Position numbers and translations under genes: made by a program
NCBI RefSeq assembly: GCF_040581485.1
Contig: NC_090135.1
Span: 11,587,001-11,651,000 of the forward strand
Direction: 5' to 3'
Source of the DNA: Linepithema humile
Lineage: Eukaryota; Arthropoda; Insecta; Hymenoptera; Formicidae
Length of the DNA: 64,000 bases
Notes under the pieces: model-generated
Databases searched by the model: none
What the model saw: the letters and a program-made list of their open reading frames with translations, nothing else
Told to the model about the DNA's origin: nothing
Shown: positions 1 through 12,501 of the stretch, in pieces
How positions within the stretch are numbered: position 1 is the first letter of the stretch
Layout of the letters: each line of letters starts with the position of its first letter

Positions 1-701
1 GCTCGAATAACCAGTCGCTTTTTTAGCATCTTTGAGTTAATATTTTGCGTGGTACATGCTTATAATAGATAATTGCATTTCCTTTTATATGTTAATCTGA
101 GTTTTGGTACTTAAGGAATGCTTTACAAGAGTAATTACATTTCTATTGTAATCACAAAATTATCTCATTGGTTATTATGTTAACATTGACTTGATAAAGT
201 TCTTGAATAAACAATAAACTTCTAGAGTTCTTTGTTTAAAAAAATTATAAAATATAATTAATTAAAAAACACATAAAAGTGATTAGCGTATTTTAATATT
301 CTGAGAATTCACCCAGAAATATTTGAGTGCCCAAAATATATTTAAATAACACAACTTTCTAATGTCAGATTAAATACGATCCAAACGTCATATAGTTCTG
401 CTCGGCGATCTTTATTGTGACAATAATTTAATTTTGAGCCGCGGACTTCTGGCTTTGCTCGTAAATACGGCGATTATCGTTTGCGCTTATTAAATCCGTT
501 CAAGAGTCCGGTCTCTCCTCCCCTCTTACTGTATCCACCTATGTCTTCAGATCTGCAGGCCTATCTTCTTCCCTCCCACTATTATGGTCCACTCGACGCG
601 GCGGTTCTCCAATCAGCGACGCGGACACGCTCGCGAACCCTCTTCCTCCTCAGGCCTTGCCGATGCTAATTTCACGGGGCTCGCGAAGCCTATTGCTTCG
701 A

Positions 702-735
702 CAGCAACGTGGCAGCAACGTGGCAGCAACGCCGG
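702..735. repeat. Three-copy 11-bp tandem repeat
   Basis: The unit CAGCAACGTGG is repeated twice exactly and a third time in a changed form (CAGCAACGCCGG). No coding role is visible. Confidence 0.7.
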
Positions 736-1735
736 CTCGTTCCCTTCTCGCGGCGGCTTCACTGATGATGACGAGATGATCACTTAATTTGGCCAACAGC
801 TGCCGCGCTCTTTCGTCCTCTCTTCTTCATCTCATTCCTACTTCTCCTCTGCTACCTTCTTCTTCTACTTCTTGTCTTCTCATTCTTTCTTTTACCGGCT
901 CGTCTTAGCCGACCTGAAGGGACGGCTCTTGAAAGAAACACTCGTAGCGACGAAAAAATATCGCGGCAAATTTTGTTGCGGCTGTTACGCGCGAGACGAT
1001 AATTAAACTCATTACCGAGTAATTAGTCCAAGTATTTACAACCCTGGTCGCGTGTCTTTCTCGATCAGCTTTCTTTCACAGTTTCTCAAATCTTTAATCA
1101 AACTAATTCTTATATTTCATGTCAAAAATAAAAATCTGCTAAACTGTGAAACGATAAAATCGGTTTTTTGAAATAAACATAGTTGTTATTTTTTTAAATA
1201 CCTTGCATTTTATATAATTTAATAATATTTTATATACTCCATGTATTTATGTGCTAAAAATATATATTTTTCTCAAAATACAATTATTATAGTTATTTAA
1301 GATCATAATTATACATTTTAAAAGATATAATTAATCTTTAATTAAATAAAAATAAATCCTAATCGGTTTTAACGTTCTCCTCTGTTTAGTGTTTTACACA
1401 ATATTGCAAAAGTATACTTCTTTTATAAAATGCAAATAATTGAAGAATATTTTTGGGGGCAAGTAGTTATATTCGCCGTCGACACTAGTTCGTTGTTCGT
1501 CTCCATATAAGTTTTGCGACGGTAGAGTTTTTCCATGACGGGAAAGCTAGGTGATACGTTTTTCAACGGAAACCGCTGTTGAAACAATGAACCGACCAAC
1601 CGGCGTGCTCCCTGCAAATCTCCAGACTTAGCACCCACATTGTCACCCCTCTAGCAGCCTTTTTCAGCTTCCCTGTATTCTGGTCCCCACTCCACCCTTA
1701 CAAGCAAAGGGTGCTTCGCGGATTTAGACGGCCCC

Positions 1736-1749
1736 GTCGCCATAGCAAC
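1736..1749. promoter_or_regulatory. X-box-like RFX binding motif
   Basis: The sequence GTCGCCATAGCAAC fits the RFX consensus RYYNYY-N(1-3)-RRNRAC at every fixed position with a 2-base spacer. It lies in a CpG-rich stretch of the left flank. RFX factors drive ciliary genes in insects, so it may belong to a gene outside the window. A single 14-mer match is weak evidence by itself. Confidence 0.35.
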
Positions 1750-3246
1750 TGTGGCGAACACCGGCCTTTCAAACTTGTTCCACGCGCACAAACCGGAACG
1801 CGTGTTTTCGCACCACAAACGACCGATACGAGCGATCATTCCGCAACGCGCCAAATCCCCCGTAAAAAGTTCGTTCCGTACTCCGCGTCGGTCATTGAAT
1901 ACAGATTAAAGTGCCAATTGCACAGCGGCAATTCAGAGATATTTGCAACATATTTGCCAGAAAGAGGAAATAGATGTCTATTTAAATGTCCGAAAAGTTA
2001 AAGTCAAAGCTAATAAAAAAAAAATAAGAAAGAATAAAATTATTTTTTAATGCTAAATTAATATTATTTAGCAGTAAATTAAATATTTTCAATATTCAAT
2101 TGTCAAGTAATAATAATCTGCAATATATTTCATTCAACAATCTCAATATCATTATTTTTAATATTAAGACAATTGTCATCATCTTTGCAAACATGGGATT
2201 TATTTATCATTGTATTTAATGACTGATCAAAAAATCTTTAGATAAAAGGTTACAAAATTTGCGACATTCTATATATTTTTGATGTAACGTTAGCTTTTGC
2301 GATGTTTAACGAGTCATATTGCTAATAATAGTTAACATTGTAGAAGAAAGATTTATCTACAAAATTTTGGTGTATTTAAAATTTTTTATATAAGTTTTTA
2401 TATTCTTTCTAGTGACATGTATTTATTTATTCTGACGACTTGTATATTTTATATATATGAGTATATAAAATACTTTTAAATTAATATGAAATATACTCTT
2501 ATCAGGAAGTGAAAGAAGCGTATTATGTATTAAATTATGATCCGCTGGAAGCTATAGTGATACCGATGCAACAGACGAAATGATAAGAGGCGAGACAACC
2601 CTGTTGCGAAATTAACTCTCGAAATCGCTGGTGCTTCCAAGGGATAATTTCATTTGGCAGTGAGTTCTGGCTGCCGCGGGCTGTCTGATCGCTATTTTCT
2701 CTCTCACTTTTTAGTTTTCCCTCTTTTTAGCTATCGCAGAATTTATTCTTCTTGCAATTTTTTCACTCTTATGCTGCTTCATATCGGGAGCAAAATTAAT
2801 GCATTAAAACAAAATGCGAATTAATGCAATTGCATTTAACATCTCTTTGATTTCGAGAAAAGCCCAACACTTTTTCCAGAAAAAAAGAACGTCTAACTTT
2901 TCTCGGAAGAAGCGAAATGATGGGCTTACGAGTTTTTACAGATGTGATAAACTTCCAAAGCCAGACAGGGACGATGTTACGGATCAGATCAGGACGAAGG
3001 TGAAGAAAAAATAAGGTCCACACCCTCTCTCGAGAATGGTCGACAGAATGGCGTGAAATGTCTCCATTTGCGGAACGGATTCCGATTTTTTCGAAGTCCA
3101 TATTCCGCGTTTTATCCTCGGAGGTTATTCACCTCCGGCTTTCACCCCTATGTAATTTTTACACGAAGTCTCAAATATTCCGATTGGCACTTTATCGAAA
3201 ACGCAAAAGCTTTACCAGAAGCTAACGATTCAGGAAAAATTTTTTT

Positions 3247-4000
3247 GTAAACAAAAACTATTTAAATTAGAAAACGTTAATTACAAACAAAATTGCGAGA
3301 ATTTTCAAATGCACTTATATTTTTAATAGAAATAAATTAAGCTATGATGGAAAAATTAATTTCCTTTTTTCCGGAGAATCTTCCTTTTTCGATAAATTGA
3401 TTGAAGCATATTCACGAATTTTTTCAATGCACTATCAGCACTTAATACTTTCTAATATCACTTCAATAAATTGTGAAACAATATAAAAAAATAATAATTA
3501 TTGTTTCATTATTGTATTTTATCTGTTTTTATGAAATTTATTTATTTATTTATTAAAATATTGAAAATGTTTATATAATAGAAAAGTTTTAGCAAAATTT
3601 TCGCATGACATTGATAATCAGATTAAAATAAAACGCCTGGAGTGAGGAAAATGTAACTTATTTTAAGCATGTACTGCAGGAAGAAATTACCAAAATATTT
3701 TGAAGTAAAGCGAAGATAAACTTAATAGCTACAAAGATCCCAGATAGCATCCTGAGTTCATCCTAAATATATCCCGATGTCCTGAGGAATATCAAAACTT
3801 CCTGAGGGATGTCCCGAGGACGTTTTGTGTTATCTGAAATATAAGCAGCTGTTTCGCTTTCCAGCCAATCAATCAATTTACCAAAAATTAATTTTTCTAT
3901 CACAGCTTAATTTATTTCTATTAAAAATGGAAATGCATTTGAAAATTCTCGCAATTTTGTTTATAATTCACGTTTTCTAATTTAAATAATTTTTGTTTAC
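3247..4000. repeat. Foldback/MITE-like element with ~118-bp inverted arms
   Basis: The left arm (3247-3364) and the right arm (3883-4000) are reverse complements of each other with only a handful of mismatches over about 118 bp. The arms continue inward less perfectly, after an indel, to about 3400 and 3855. The ~500 bp between them is AT-rich and has no reading frame of note; it contains a block rich in CCTGAG/CCCGAGG words near 3745-3825. This is the structure of a non-autonomous DNA transposon or foldback element. No target-site duplication was recognised at the ends. Confidence 0.75.
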
Positions 4001-4849
4001 TAATAACTTAAATATTATTTGCTTTTTGATGCAAATAATAATTTTAATTTAATAAATAATTCTAGAAATTATGTACAATATATCGGGATTAGTGTGTTTG
4101 TCTTTTCAAATTTAAAAATCTGTCACGATAAATGAGCAATCTGTGTGCGTCACATCTGCATCCGTAGCACGCTGCATTAATTATGTATTCAATAAATTTT
4201 AAACACATTGAGATGAATTCAAATTGTAGATTAATATTAAACGGCGCGCACTAATTGGCTGGCCAATTATGCGATGTTAATTAAACATTAGAAACGATGC
4301 CTGATAAGCGAAAATGACTTCGCCATCTATTGATTATTCTACGAGCTTAATTTTCTTAAACAAGATAAATATCTTGTTTTAATAGTATCCTTAGTAGATA
4401 ATAGTACCCTCACAAGATAATCAATACTGCATTGATATAAAATTCAGTAAGTAAAGTTTCTACCTAATATATCATTAGTAGACATGTTATCCACCACAAA
4501 AATTATTTGTGAAAACTAACAATTTTCACATAAAATAAAAAAAATTTAATTTTGTTTCATACATTGGCAAATTATATTTTTTTCGTGTTGTATAGCATGC
4601 GCGAGCAATTTTTCTAACAACTTGTCATGATACTCATGTAAAATCCTCTCATTTTTATTTTATTATTGCACTTACTTGATATTTCAGGTGAAGTCTTCTT
4701 ACTGGAATCTACGGACTCCAATAGACAGAATAGATGCTGCGCAGGAGCATTAGACATCATTTGCAAATTGTTAGAAATATTCTAAAATATATAATCAATA
4801 AATTATTAATATTATTAAAATATTTTATAAAAATATGATATATACGAAA

Positions 4850-4924
4850 TGCAATCCAAAAATAACGCATACATTTTTCCTGTGACTTTTGCTTGTGGTT
4901 TTTATGCATAAATTTTGGATTGCA
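4850..4924. repeat. Small imperfect hairpin
   Basis: The word TGCAATCCAAAA near 4850 recurs as its reverse complement ending at 4924, and the arms of about 22 bp differ at a few positions. The similarity extends weakly outward to about 4836 and 4937. It is probably a short palindromic repeat remnant. Confidence 0.5.
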
Positions 4925-5895
4925 CCACATATATTTTCATATTAAGAAAGAGAATGCAATATTTACTTTATAATGTGATGCAACATACAAAGAAACCAGC
5001 CTCTGTAAGAACAATTCAGAAGCTTTGTGGTAGAAGAACAAGGATCCCTGTGAAAAATCAAAACATGTATAAACTTGATAAATTATAGGCTTGAAAGATG
5101 TGTTCAATTGTTACTCAAAAATATCTGTTTATATAATAAACAGATAATAAATAGTTATATTGACAAATATCGGGAGGAGAACATTCAAACAGAATAGATG
5201 CGTGTATCATAGCGTTTAGGCAAAGTAAATCACACAATGAACTATTTCACTTACCTTTGAAGACAAATTCAAAGAGAGTGTCAAGTTCTCCGAACTAAGA
5301 TTTGAGATGTATATATTGGAGTATCTGAAAGTAACAGCTCCGCTAATGGCAAGTCTCACTGCAGCCGATTTATCATATCCTCTATCTGCGGTCAGCGACA
5401 CACTGAATCTCAAAGTTTTTTCGGAAATACACTTAATAAATTTGAGAACCTTTAATTTGAGGCCTTTGTCTGAAAATATATTACAATTTTAATTGTAATC
5501 TTATATTAAACAATTCTCAGTAATTTAATCGTCCACTAAATTACCTGGTCGACTGTCTTGCAACAATCAATTAATGCAGATAGAGGTTAAGTATCTTACA
5601 GACTCTCCTTTAAAACATCTACAGTCGATTATTCTTCTAGAACATCTGATTTATGTATAGGTTCTATTCTTAGAGTGTGAGAAGATATAAATAATATATT
5701 CAGTTGATCATCGACAATCAAACATTGAGTACAGTTAGTCAGAGATAACAAGAATCTCTCGTTAAATCGGCATATTATGTCCTAAATCAATAAAATGCAT
5801 AAATTAGTGTTATGGCACAATATGTTATCGCACAATGTAACAAATCTATTTACAAAATAGTATATTCATACTTTATGAGCTTCCATGCAAAATCT

Positions 5896-5924
5896 CTAAT
5901 GGACGTCCAATAGACGTCCATTAG
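5896..5924. repeat. Perfect 12-bp inverted repeat
   Basis: CTAATGGACGTC and its exact reverse complement are separated by five bases (CAATA). A related GACGT word continues just to the right. It may be a remnant of a repeat family built on the GGACGTCC word. Confidence 0.5.
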
Positions 5925-6820
5925 ACGTTTCTTCGACCAGTCTCCCCGAGAAGAACGGACATATTTTTGTCAAGGCAGAATGTTTTTAATTGCAATAACT
6001 GCAATTATAAGAGCGTAAATAAATATCTAAAAATTATTCTGCTAATTCATTTTCGTATTTATTTTATGTACAATAGTTACATATAAACATTTTCAGTCGA
6101 ATACTTACTTGATCTCTCGCTTTTTCGCCGCCAACGACATTGTTCTGTGTCCCAAGATGGCACCACCATTTGCTATTGCTTAAACTCTAATCGATTGTCT
6201 ATCTTTTTGCGAACCATTTTACTAAAAAATATTTTAAAATATATTTAAATTAATATTAAAATTATTAAAATATATTTATATATATTTTTTTAATATTAAT
6301 AAACTTATCTAACCTCCGCCATATGCATGTCACGTACATACATATGAACTTCGTATTTCCGTTAGCTAACGGACGCCATTAGAAAAAAGCAGACGTACTA
6401 TTTTTGTCTCCTTTTTTACGCTTTATTACAACCAAAATTTCAAAAAATTAACAGGAGTTAATAGAAGCTAAAAGTCGTATTTCTATTAATATGTATATAC
6501 AAGAATAATAATAAAGCTGATCAAAAACACACAAAAAAGAAAAAGAGACATTAAATTCTTTAAAGATATATTCTTTAAAGATGTAATCAATATAATTGAT
6601 AAATTTATACTTGTCTTTTTTTCTTTTTCGCATATTTTTTCTCAGGTTCTTATGCGTTATTTAACTTACATAAATTATGTCTAAAATCTGAAACAAATAT
6701 AAACAGTTAACATGTTTATAATTAAAATTTCAGTTCAAAGCTTTCTTTCCCTCCTAAATTCTCGACACTTTTCGAACGTCTTGACTCACGACTCGTGAAC
6801 AGTCTATGTTTACTCAGAGC

Positions 6821-6956
6821 AACTAGATTCGTTCATCGCGGCCTCCGCGCCACCAAGCGAGAATCGTATACATGAATGCGCAAAACGCTCTGCGCATCAC
6901 ATGTACATGATTCTCGCTTGTGTGCGCGGAGACCGCAGTAAACGAATTTAGCAGTT
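6821..6956. repeat. Long imperfect palindrome upstream of the Ski2 gene
   Basis: About 65 bp on the left (with the word CAAGCGAGAATC) is mirrored on the right (GATTCTCGCTTG), and the arms nearly meet at about 6886-6889. Matching blocks include GATTCG..., CTCCGCGC..., and TGCGCA near the centre. The palindrome is GC-richer than its AT-rich surroundings. The structure suggests a MITE-type insertion about 330 bp upstream of the Ski2 start codon. It could also extrude as a cruciform. Confidence 0.7.
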
Positions 6957-7291
6957 CCGTGTTTACTACGTCTATGGTACTTGTATATTATAGAGGTTAA
7001 TTTGGATTATACGATTGTATTTGATAAATTATATAAAACATTAGCTTAAACGTTTAAAATAATCACTTTTACTCGTATAATCTAACAATTGAATGATTTA
7101 AAATAAATAATTATTTAATGATTAATTGTACATTTGCTATTTATCTCTTATATTTATTTCTTTTTTGCAGTTGTGTTTACATTGCAATAGTTTACATTTT
7201 TCTTAAAGAATAAATAAATATTATATCACTTATAATTATATTATTTATTAATATATTATAAGTAGAAAAGTTTTGCAAAATCGATGTAACA

Positions 7292-10200
7292 ATGAATGAT
7301 TCAACAGAGGTAATTGCTATTTAATATGAAACATACAAATGTAATATTTTTTTGTGTATTTGAGCATGTTTTTTTTATAGTTACTCATTGAGCCTCCATC
7401 TATTTGGCCTGATATCAAATTAGAATTGCGAGAATATATTGAATGCCCGGAACAATTACCCATACATCAGCTGGACGATGCCCAGTGTTACTGGTCTCGC
7501 AAAGCAGATATTTCTTCACTATTACAGTTTGATTTGGCTCCAATTGGCACTACATTGAAATTTGACCGTGATCCAGTAACAGGCAAGATTGGTGAGATGC
7601 AAGAGATTATCTTGCAAGGTGCAGGGGAAACTGTAAGAAATTCCATGTCTATGACTCGTGCACCAGCACCATTTGCGGATGGAGTTCGAGGTGTTTTGAT
7701 TTTTTATTTATTTGTCTTGATTGAAATTCAAAAATAACATTCAAGACAAAATTAAATATTATGTAACACATAAAATGCATTATTCAGAATAATTATTAAA
7801 TTATGTTTTACAGGCAATCCTAGTAATGTCCTATTTTGGCCAGGTGGTTTTGATGAACCAAAAGAGATTGAAAATGAACTTGGGGATAATATTGATTTTG
7901 AAAATGATTTAAGAACATTGGCGAAAGGATTTAGTTCGGGTATAGAATTTGAAAGTGACAATTGCACCCCCACTAATTACACAAAGAATGAAAGAGAAAT
8001 TATAGTATCTAAAAGAGCTGAAGAATTAAAAATCAATAATGATAATATTAATTTAATGGCTGTTATACATGAAGAAGGAAATTTGCTTGGTTTATGTTCA
8101 TCAGTTGAAGAACCAAAAAAAGAGAACATTCAAGCTATAGACAACAATATTTTTCCTATAGATGATATTCCTATTTTATACGAAGAGGTAAATATACCTA
8201 TATTGAAAATATCTGAAAAACAACCAGAACTTGCCAAGACAGAATGGGCAGAGCAGTTGGATGTATCTGTACCAGTGACTGACTTTGATAGAAGAGTACC
8301 TGACCCAGCAATTAAGTTCGAATATGAATTAGATACTTTTCAAAAACAAGCTATTCTTAAATTAGAGGAAAATTGTAATGTTTTTGTTGCTGCCCATACA
8401 TCAGCTGGAAAGACCACTGTTGCTGAATATGCCATTGCATTGAGTCAAAAGCATATGACAAGGTAAAGCTGCAAAGTTAATATAAACTTAATATTTTATG
8501 TGAATTTTTTATACTAATTTAATCGATTATTTTACTTAAATTATTTTAATTAAACTTATAATAAAGTAGACACATAGACGTCAATTTTCTGATTATTATT
8601 ATTTCTGTTGCAGAGTAATTTATACATCTCCAATAAAAGCACTGTCGAATCAGAAATATCGTGAATTTAAAAGGAAATTTGAAAGTGTCGGATTGTTGAC
8701 AGGCGATTTGCAAATAAATCAAAATGCTTCATGTCTAATTATGACAACGGAAATCTTGCAATCAATGTTGTATTGCGCAGCTGATGTTTTACGAGATTTA
8801 GAATTTGTTATTTTTGATGAAGTACATTACATAAATAATGAAGATGTTAGTAATCAAGATTCTAGAAAAACATGATTTTGTATATTTTGTGTCTCAAGCT
8901 TGTGTATTTTTAGAGGGGTCATGTATGGGAGGAAATAGTCATTCTTCTACCACAGAATATCAGTATAGTAATGTTATCTGCCACTGTACCAAATCCTATA
9001 ATATTTGCGGATTGGGTAGGTCGCATCAAGAAGCGGAAAATGTATGTAATTAGCACTTTGAAAAGACCAATACCTCTTCTACATTACTTGTATACTGGTA
9101 CTGATGGCAAAACTAGAGACGACAAATTTTTAGTTCTTGATAGCAATAGTCTGTTCTTATTGGACGGGTAAGTCATGTTTCTCTGTTTTCTTTTTTTGAA
9201 AAAAACAGTATAATACATTTGAATTGTTGTGTAATACAGTACATTTGAATTGTTCACTATGGTAATTTAGATGGTACAAAGCAAAAAATGCGTCCGATAA
9301 AAAGAAAGATAAATCAAAAGATATCAAGAGAAAAATTCAAATGACTCCAAAACAGGAAGAAGTATTATGGAGGGCATTTATAAGTCATCTTCAGAGTAAT
9401 GTATGTTGCCTGTGATCAATATATGTTATGTTATTTTTTATCCTATAGAGAAATTTTTCTGTTAATTTGCAGAAATGATTGTAAATTTTATTATAATTAA
9501 ATATTTAATTTTAATTATCTCTGCTAATGCTATCTGTTATACAGGATATGTTACCTGTCGTTGTATTTACATTGTCAAGAAAGCGCTGTGATATGAATGC
9601 TGCTACATTGAGGAATCTTGATTTAACTACTGCGCGAGAAAAGCATCAAGTGCATGTGTTCTTCCAATCTAACATAAGGAATTTGAAAGGTAGCGATAGA
9701 GAATTGCCGCAAGTACTTATGATGCAGGAACTGTTAGAGAAAGGAGTGGGTATACATCACAGTGGGATATTGCCAATATTGCGAGAAATTGTAGAAATGT
9801 TATTCCAGAATGGTGTCGTAAAGGTAATTTTATAAAGAAATAATACTGAAAAGTGAGAAAAAAAACTAAAGCATGTTTTAAAAAATCTTTAGTAATTTTT
9901 TATTGCACTTAAATTGATAATTATTTTTGATATAAAATAAAAAGAAAAAAAATTTAGTAAGACAATGTTAATAACAATGTTAATAAGCATTTTATCATGT
10001 TCCAGCTACTATTTGCAACGGAAACTTTTGCTATGGGAGTCAACATGCCGGCTCGTACGGTAGTATTTGATTCCGTCCGAAAGTTCGACGGAAACAGCTT
10101 TCGTACTTTATATCCAACTGAATATATTCAGATGGCCGGTCGTGCTGGACGCAGAGGTCACGACACCACGGGAACTGTCATAGTGATGTGTCGGAATGAT

Positions 10201-12154
10201 GTGCCGCATTTTAACGACTTGAAACCTATGATGTGTGGCGAGCCGCAAACATTGGAATCCAAATTCAAAGTCACGTATTCCATGCTTTTGAATTTGAGAA
10301 GGGTGAACGAATCAGTTACTGTCGAGGCAATGATGCGCAAGTCTTTCAAGGAATCACCGCTAGCTTTGCAAGAAGCGACATATAGTAGTGAATTAAAAAA
10401 AATTGAGCAAGAATTGTTACATCTGCCGACTTTAACTGAAATGCAGAAGAGCCTTTCGACATTCTATCATGTGGCGGTTGATTATCTGGAGGACGTTAAA
10501 TTTCTTGGTCCCTATTTGTTCGAATCAAAAAAAACCTCGAAATATTTAACCGAAGGCAGAGTCTTACTGATATCGTATGCGAATCATTATAACAAGCTAG
10601 CTTTATTGTTGCAAGTTATACATCATAAGAATTCCACTCAGTACAAAGTGTTGATACTGAAAGACGCAAACGAATCTAATTCCGAAGCTGCTGAATTTAA
10701 GAGTTTTCAAATATATGAAAAATGGTGCGAGGTTATTGGCGTAACGAAGAAAAGGATATTCGTACCCAGCAATAATCCATCGCATGAGGTTGTGATCTTG
10801 TCTTCGTGGCATATATTGAAGATAACTAAGTGCCAAATAAAAGTCGATCGCTGTTTGGTGCTGAATGATTGGGAGAAGAGGCAAATCTCACGATTTAAGT
10901 AAAGAAATAATAATGTAACAAAATAAAAAATTAAAGTTATTATTAAAAAGAAAAATTCTTGAAAAAGTTAAACTTATAGGTAAAATAAAAAAATTTTCGA
11001 ACATTTACTCATGTAATACTTTTTTTCAGAAACGATCCACCAGGACAGACGTGTCAAATGGCGATTCAAGAATTGACTTCTCTGTCATTTAACGCCGTCG
11101 CCAATGCTGAAGTTCTATGCCCATACATTGAATCTTCATTGAGAAATGATTTTCAACTAAGGATACAACATAGAGATCAACTAAAAGCTAGTCTCGACGA
11201 TATGAAGTGTACGGAAATACCGAACTTCGAAGAACAGTTTAAACCTGTATTTGAGCGAAATCAACTTGAGGATAAAAAACGACAGTTGCAACTTAAGCTC
11301 AGTGATGAAGGCATGGCGCTATATCCGGATTATCTGAATATGGTGACACTTCTGAAACATTTAAGATATATAGATAACGATGAAAGAGGTTTGTATTACA
11401 ACAAAAAACATATCTATATATTATATAATATGTTTATTACTAATATTATATTAATATTTTTATATTTTTGAATATAAATATATTTTTTCACGAATGAATA
11501 TTTATCACTAATATTTATGTCAATATTTGCTTTAATGATATATTGATTTGCAGTTGCTCTAAAAGGAAGAGTTGCACTACAAATGGGTAGCAACGAATTA
11601 CTAATAACAGAGTTAATCCTCAAGAATGTGTTGACTGTTTTACAACCAGCAGAAATAGCAGCGCTACTGTCAGCACTGATCTTTCAACAACGCACAGATT
11701 CTGAACCAATGCTTACACCAAGCCTCACTAATGTACATCATTAATCTATCTTGCTTCATATGATAAATTAAGAAAAAAATGTCAAATGTGTTTATTGCGA
11801 GCTAAACCTTGTGTTTTTTTTCAGGGTTGTAAAATAATGAGCGAGGTGCATGCGGAATTGGAACATCTAGAGCAATACTATCAATTGTCAACGCTGTCAT
11901 CGTTAAATTTCGGTCTAGTAGAAGTAGTTTACGAATGGGCACAAGCCAAATCGTTTGCAGAGATTATGAAGATGACAGACGTTCAAGAGGGAATTATAGT
12001 TCGATGCATACAGCAGCTTGGCGAAACCTTACGAGACGTCAAAAACGCGGCTGTAACTATAGGTGATCCAGTTTTGAAAGAAAAAATGGAGGAAGCTTCG
12101 ACTGCGATTAAACGCGACATAGTTTTCGCTGCGTCTTTATATACTCAAGACTAA
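7292..12154 (+). CDS. tst: Ski2-type DExH RNA helicase (superkiller complex)
   Basis: This gene encodes the helicase of the cytoplasmic Ski complex, which feeds mRNA 3' ends into the exosome. Eleven exons join in phase: 7292-7309, 7381-7690, 7814-8462, 8614-8845, 8914-9167, 9271-9400, 9545-9823, 10006-10898, 11030-11388, 11554-11732 and 11825-12154, giving about 1210 aa, close to the usual Ski2 length. Visible signatures are the N-terminal block GNPSNVLFWPGG, Walker A AHTSAGKTT (about 303-311), the DEVH box (394-397), motif III LSATVP, TETFAMGVNMPAR and motif VI QMAGRAGRRG (666-675). These are followed by the insertion/arch region and the C-terminal DSHCT-like domain. The first exon encodes only six residues, and the start is the first ATG before a good donor. 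Mtr4 was considered, but the N-terminal block and length favour Ski2. A polyadenylation signal AATAAA lies at 12219. Confidence 0.95.
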
Positions 12155-12501
12155 TGTAACCTATAAATGCAAACTTTTTATCTTTTACTATTAGAAATTA
12201 ATATATTTTTGTATAAACAATAAACTGGCATTATTATTGTAAATACAATATATTTGTAAAAATTATATTCCAAATTACGTTTTAAAAGTATGTATGATAT
12301 TTGAAAACATTAATTTTCTCAGTAGTGACTTTAATAAAGTGTCGTATTTATAATTACAAGATATATTTTAGATCAATGCTTAAATACTAAAAATAGATAA
12401 CTCGTAATAACTCTAGAATTTGTTAAAAAAATACTCAATATTAAACAAATTGATTAATTTATAATTATTTGTATAAAATATTTATATTTTTATTAGTGAT
12501 G
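12155..12501. other. Tail-to-tail spacer, Ski2 and Sec13
   Basis: This AT-rich spacer of about 350 bp separates two convergent genes. It contains the AATAAA of the Ski2 transcript at 12219-12224. A reverse-strand AATAAA (TTTATT at 12489) lies almost on the Sec13 stop, and other AT-rich candidates follow. The 3' ends of the two mRNAs may overlap. Confidence 0.6.

Larger units (their letters stand above)
1..6820. other. Gene-poor left flank with repeats
   Basis: No convincing coding exon was found on either strand; the open frames are short, lack family features and overlap one another. The part from about 380 to 1900 is richer in GC and CpG than the rest and includes a pyrimidine-rich stretch (about 800-900) and an X-box-like site at 1736, so it may be the promoter or 5' region of a gene lying off the left edge. 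From about 2000 onward the DNA is AT-rich and holds the inverted-repeat element at 3247-4000, a small hairpin at 4850-4924 and a short perfect palindrome at 5896-5924. The absence of genes is a judgement by eye; unconserved non-coding transcripts cannot be excluded. Confidence 0.6.
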
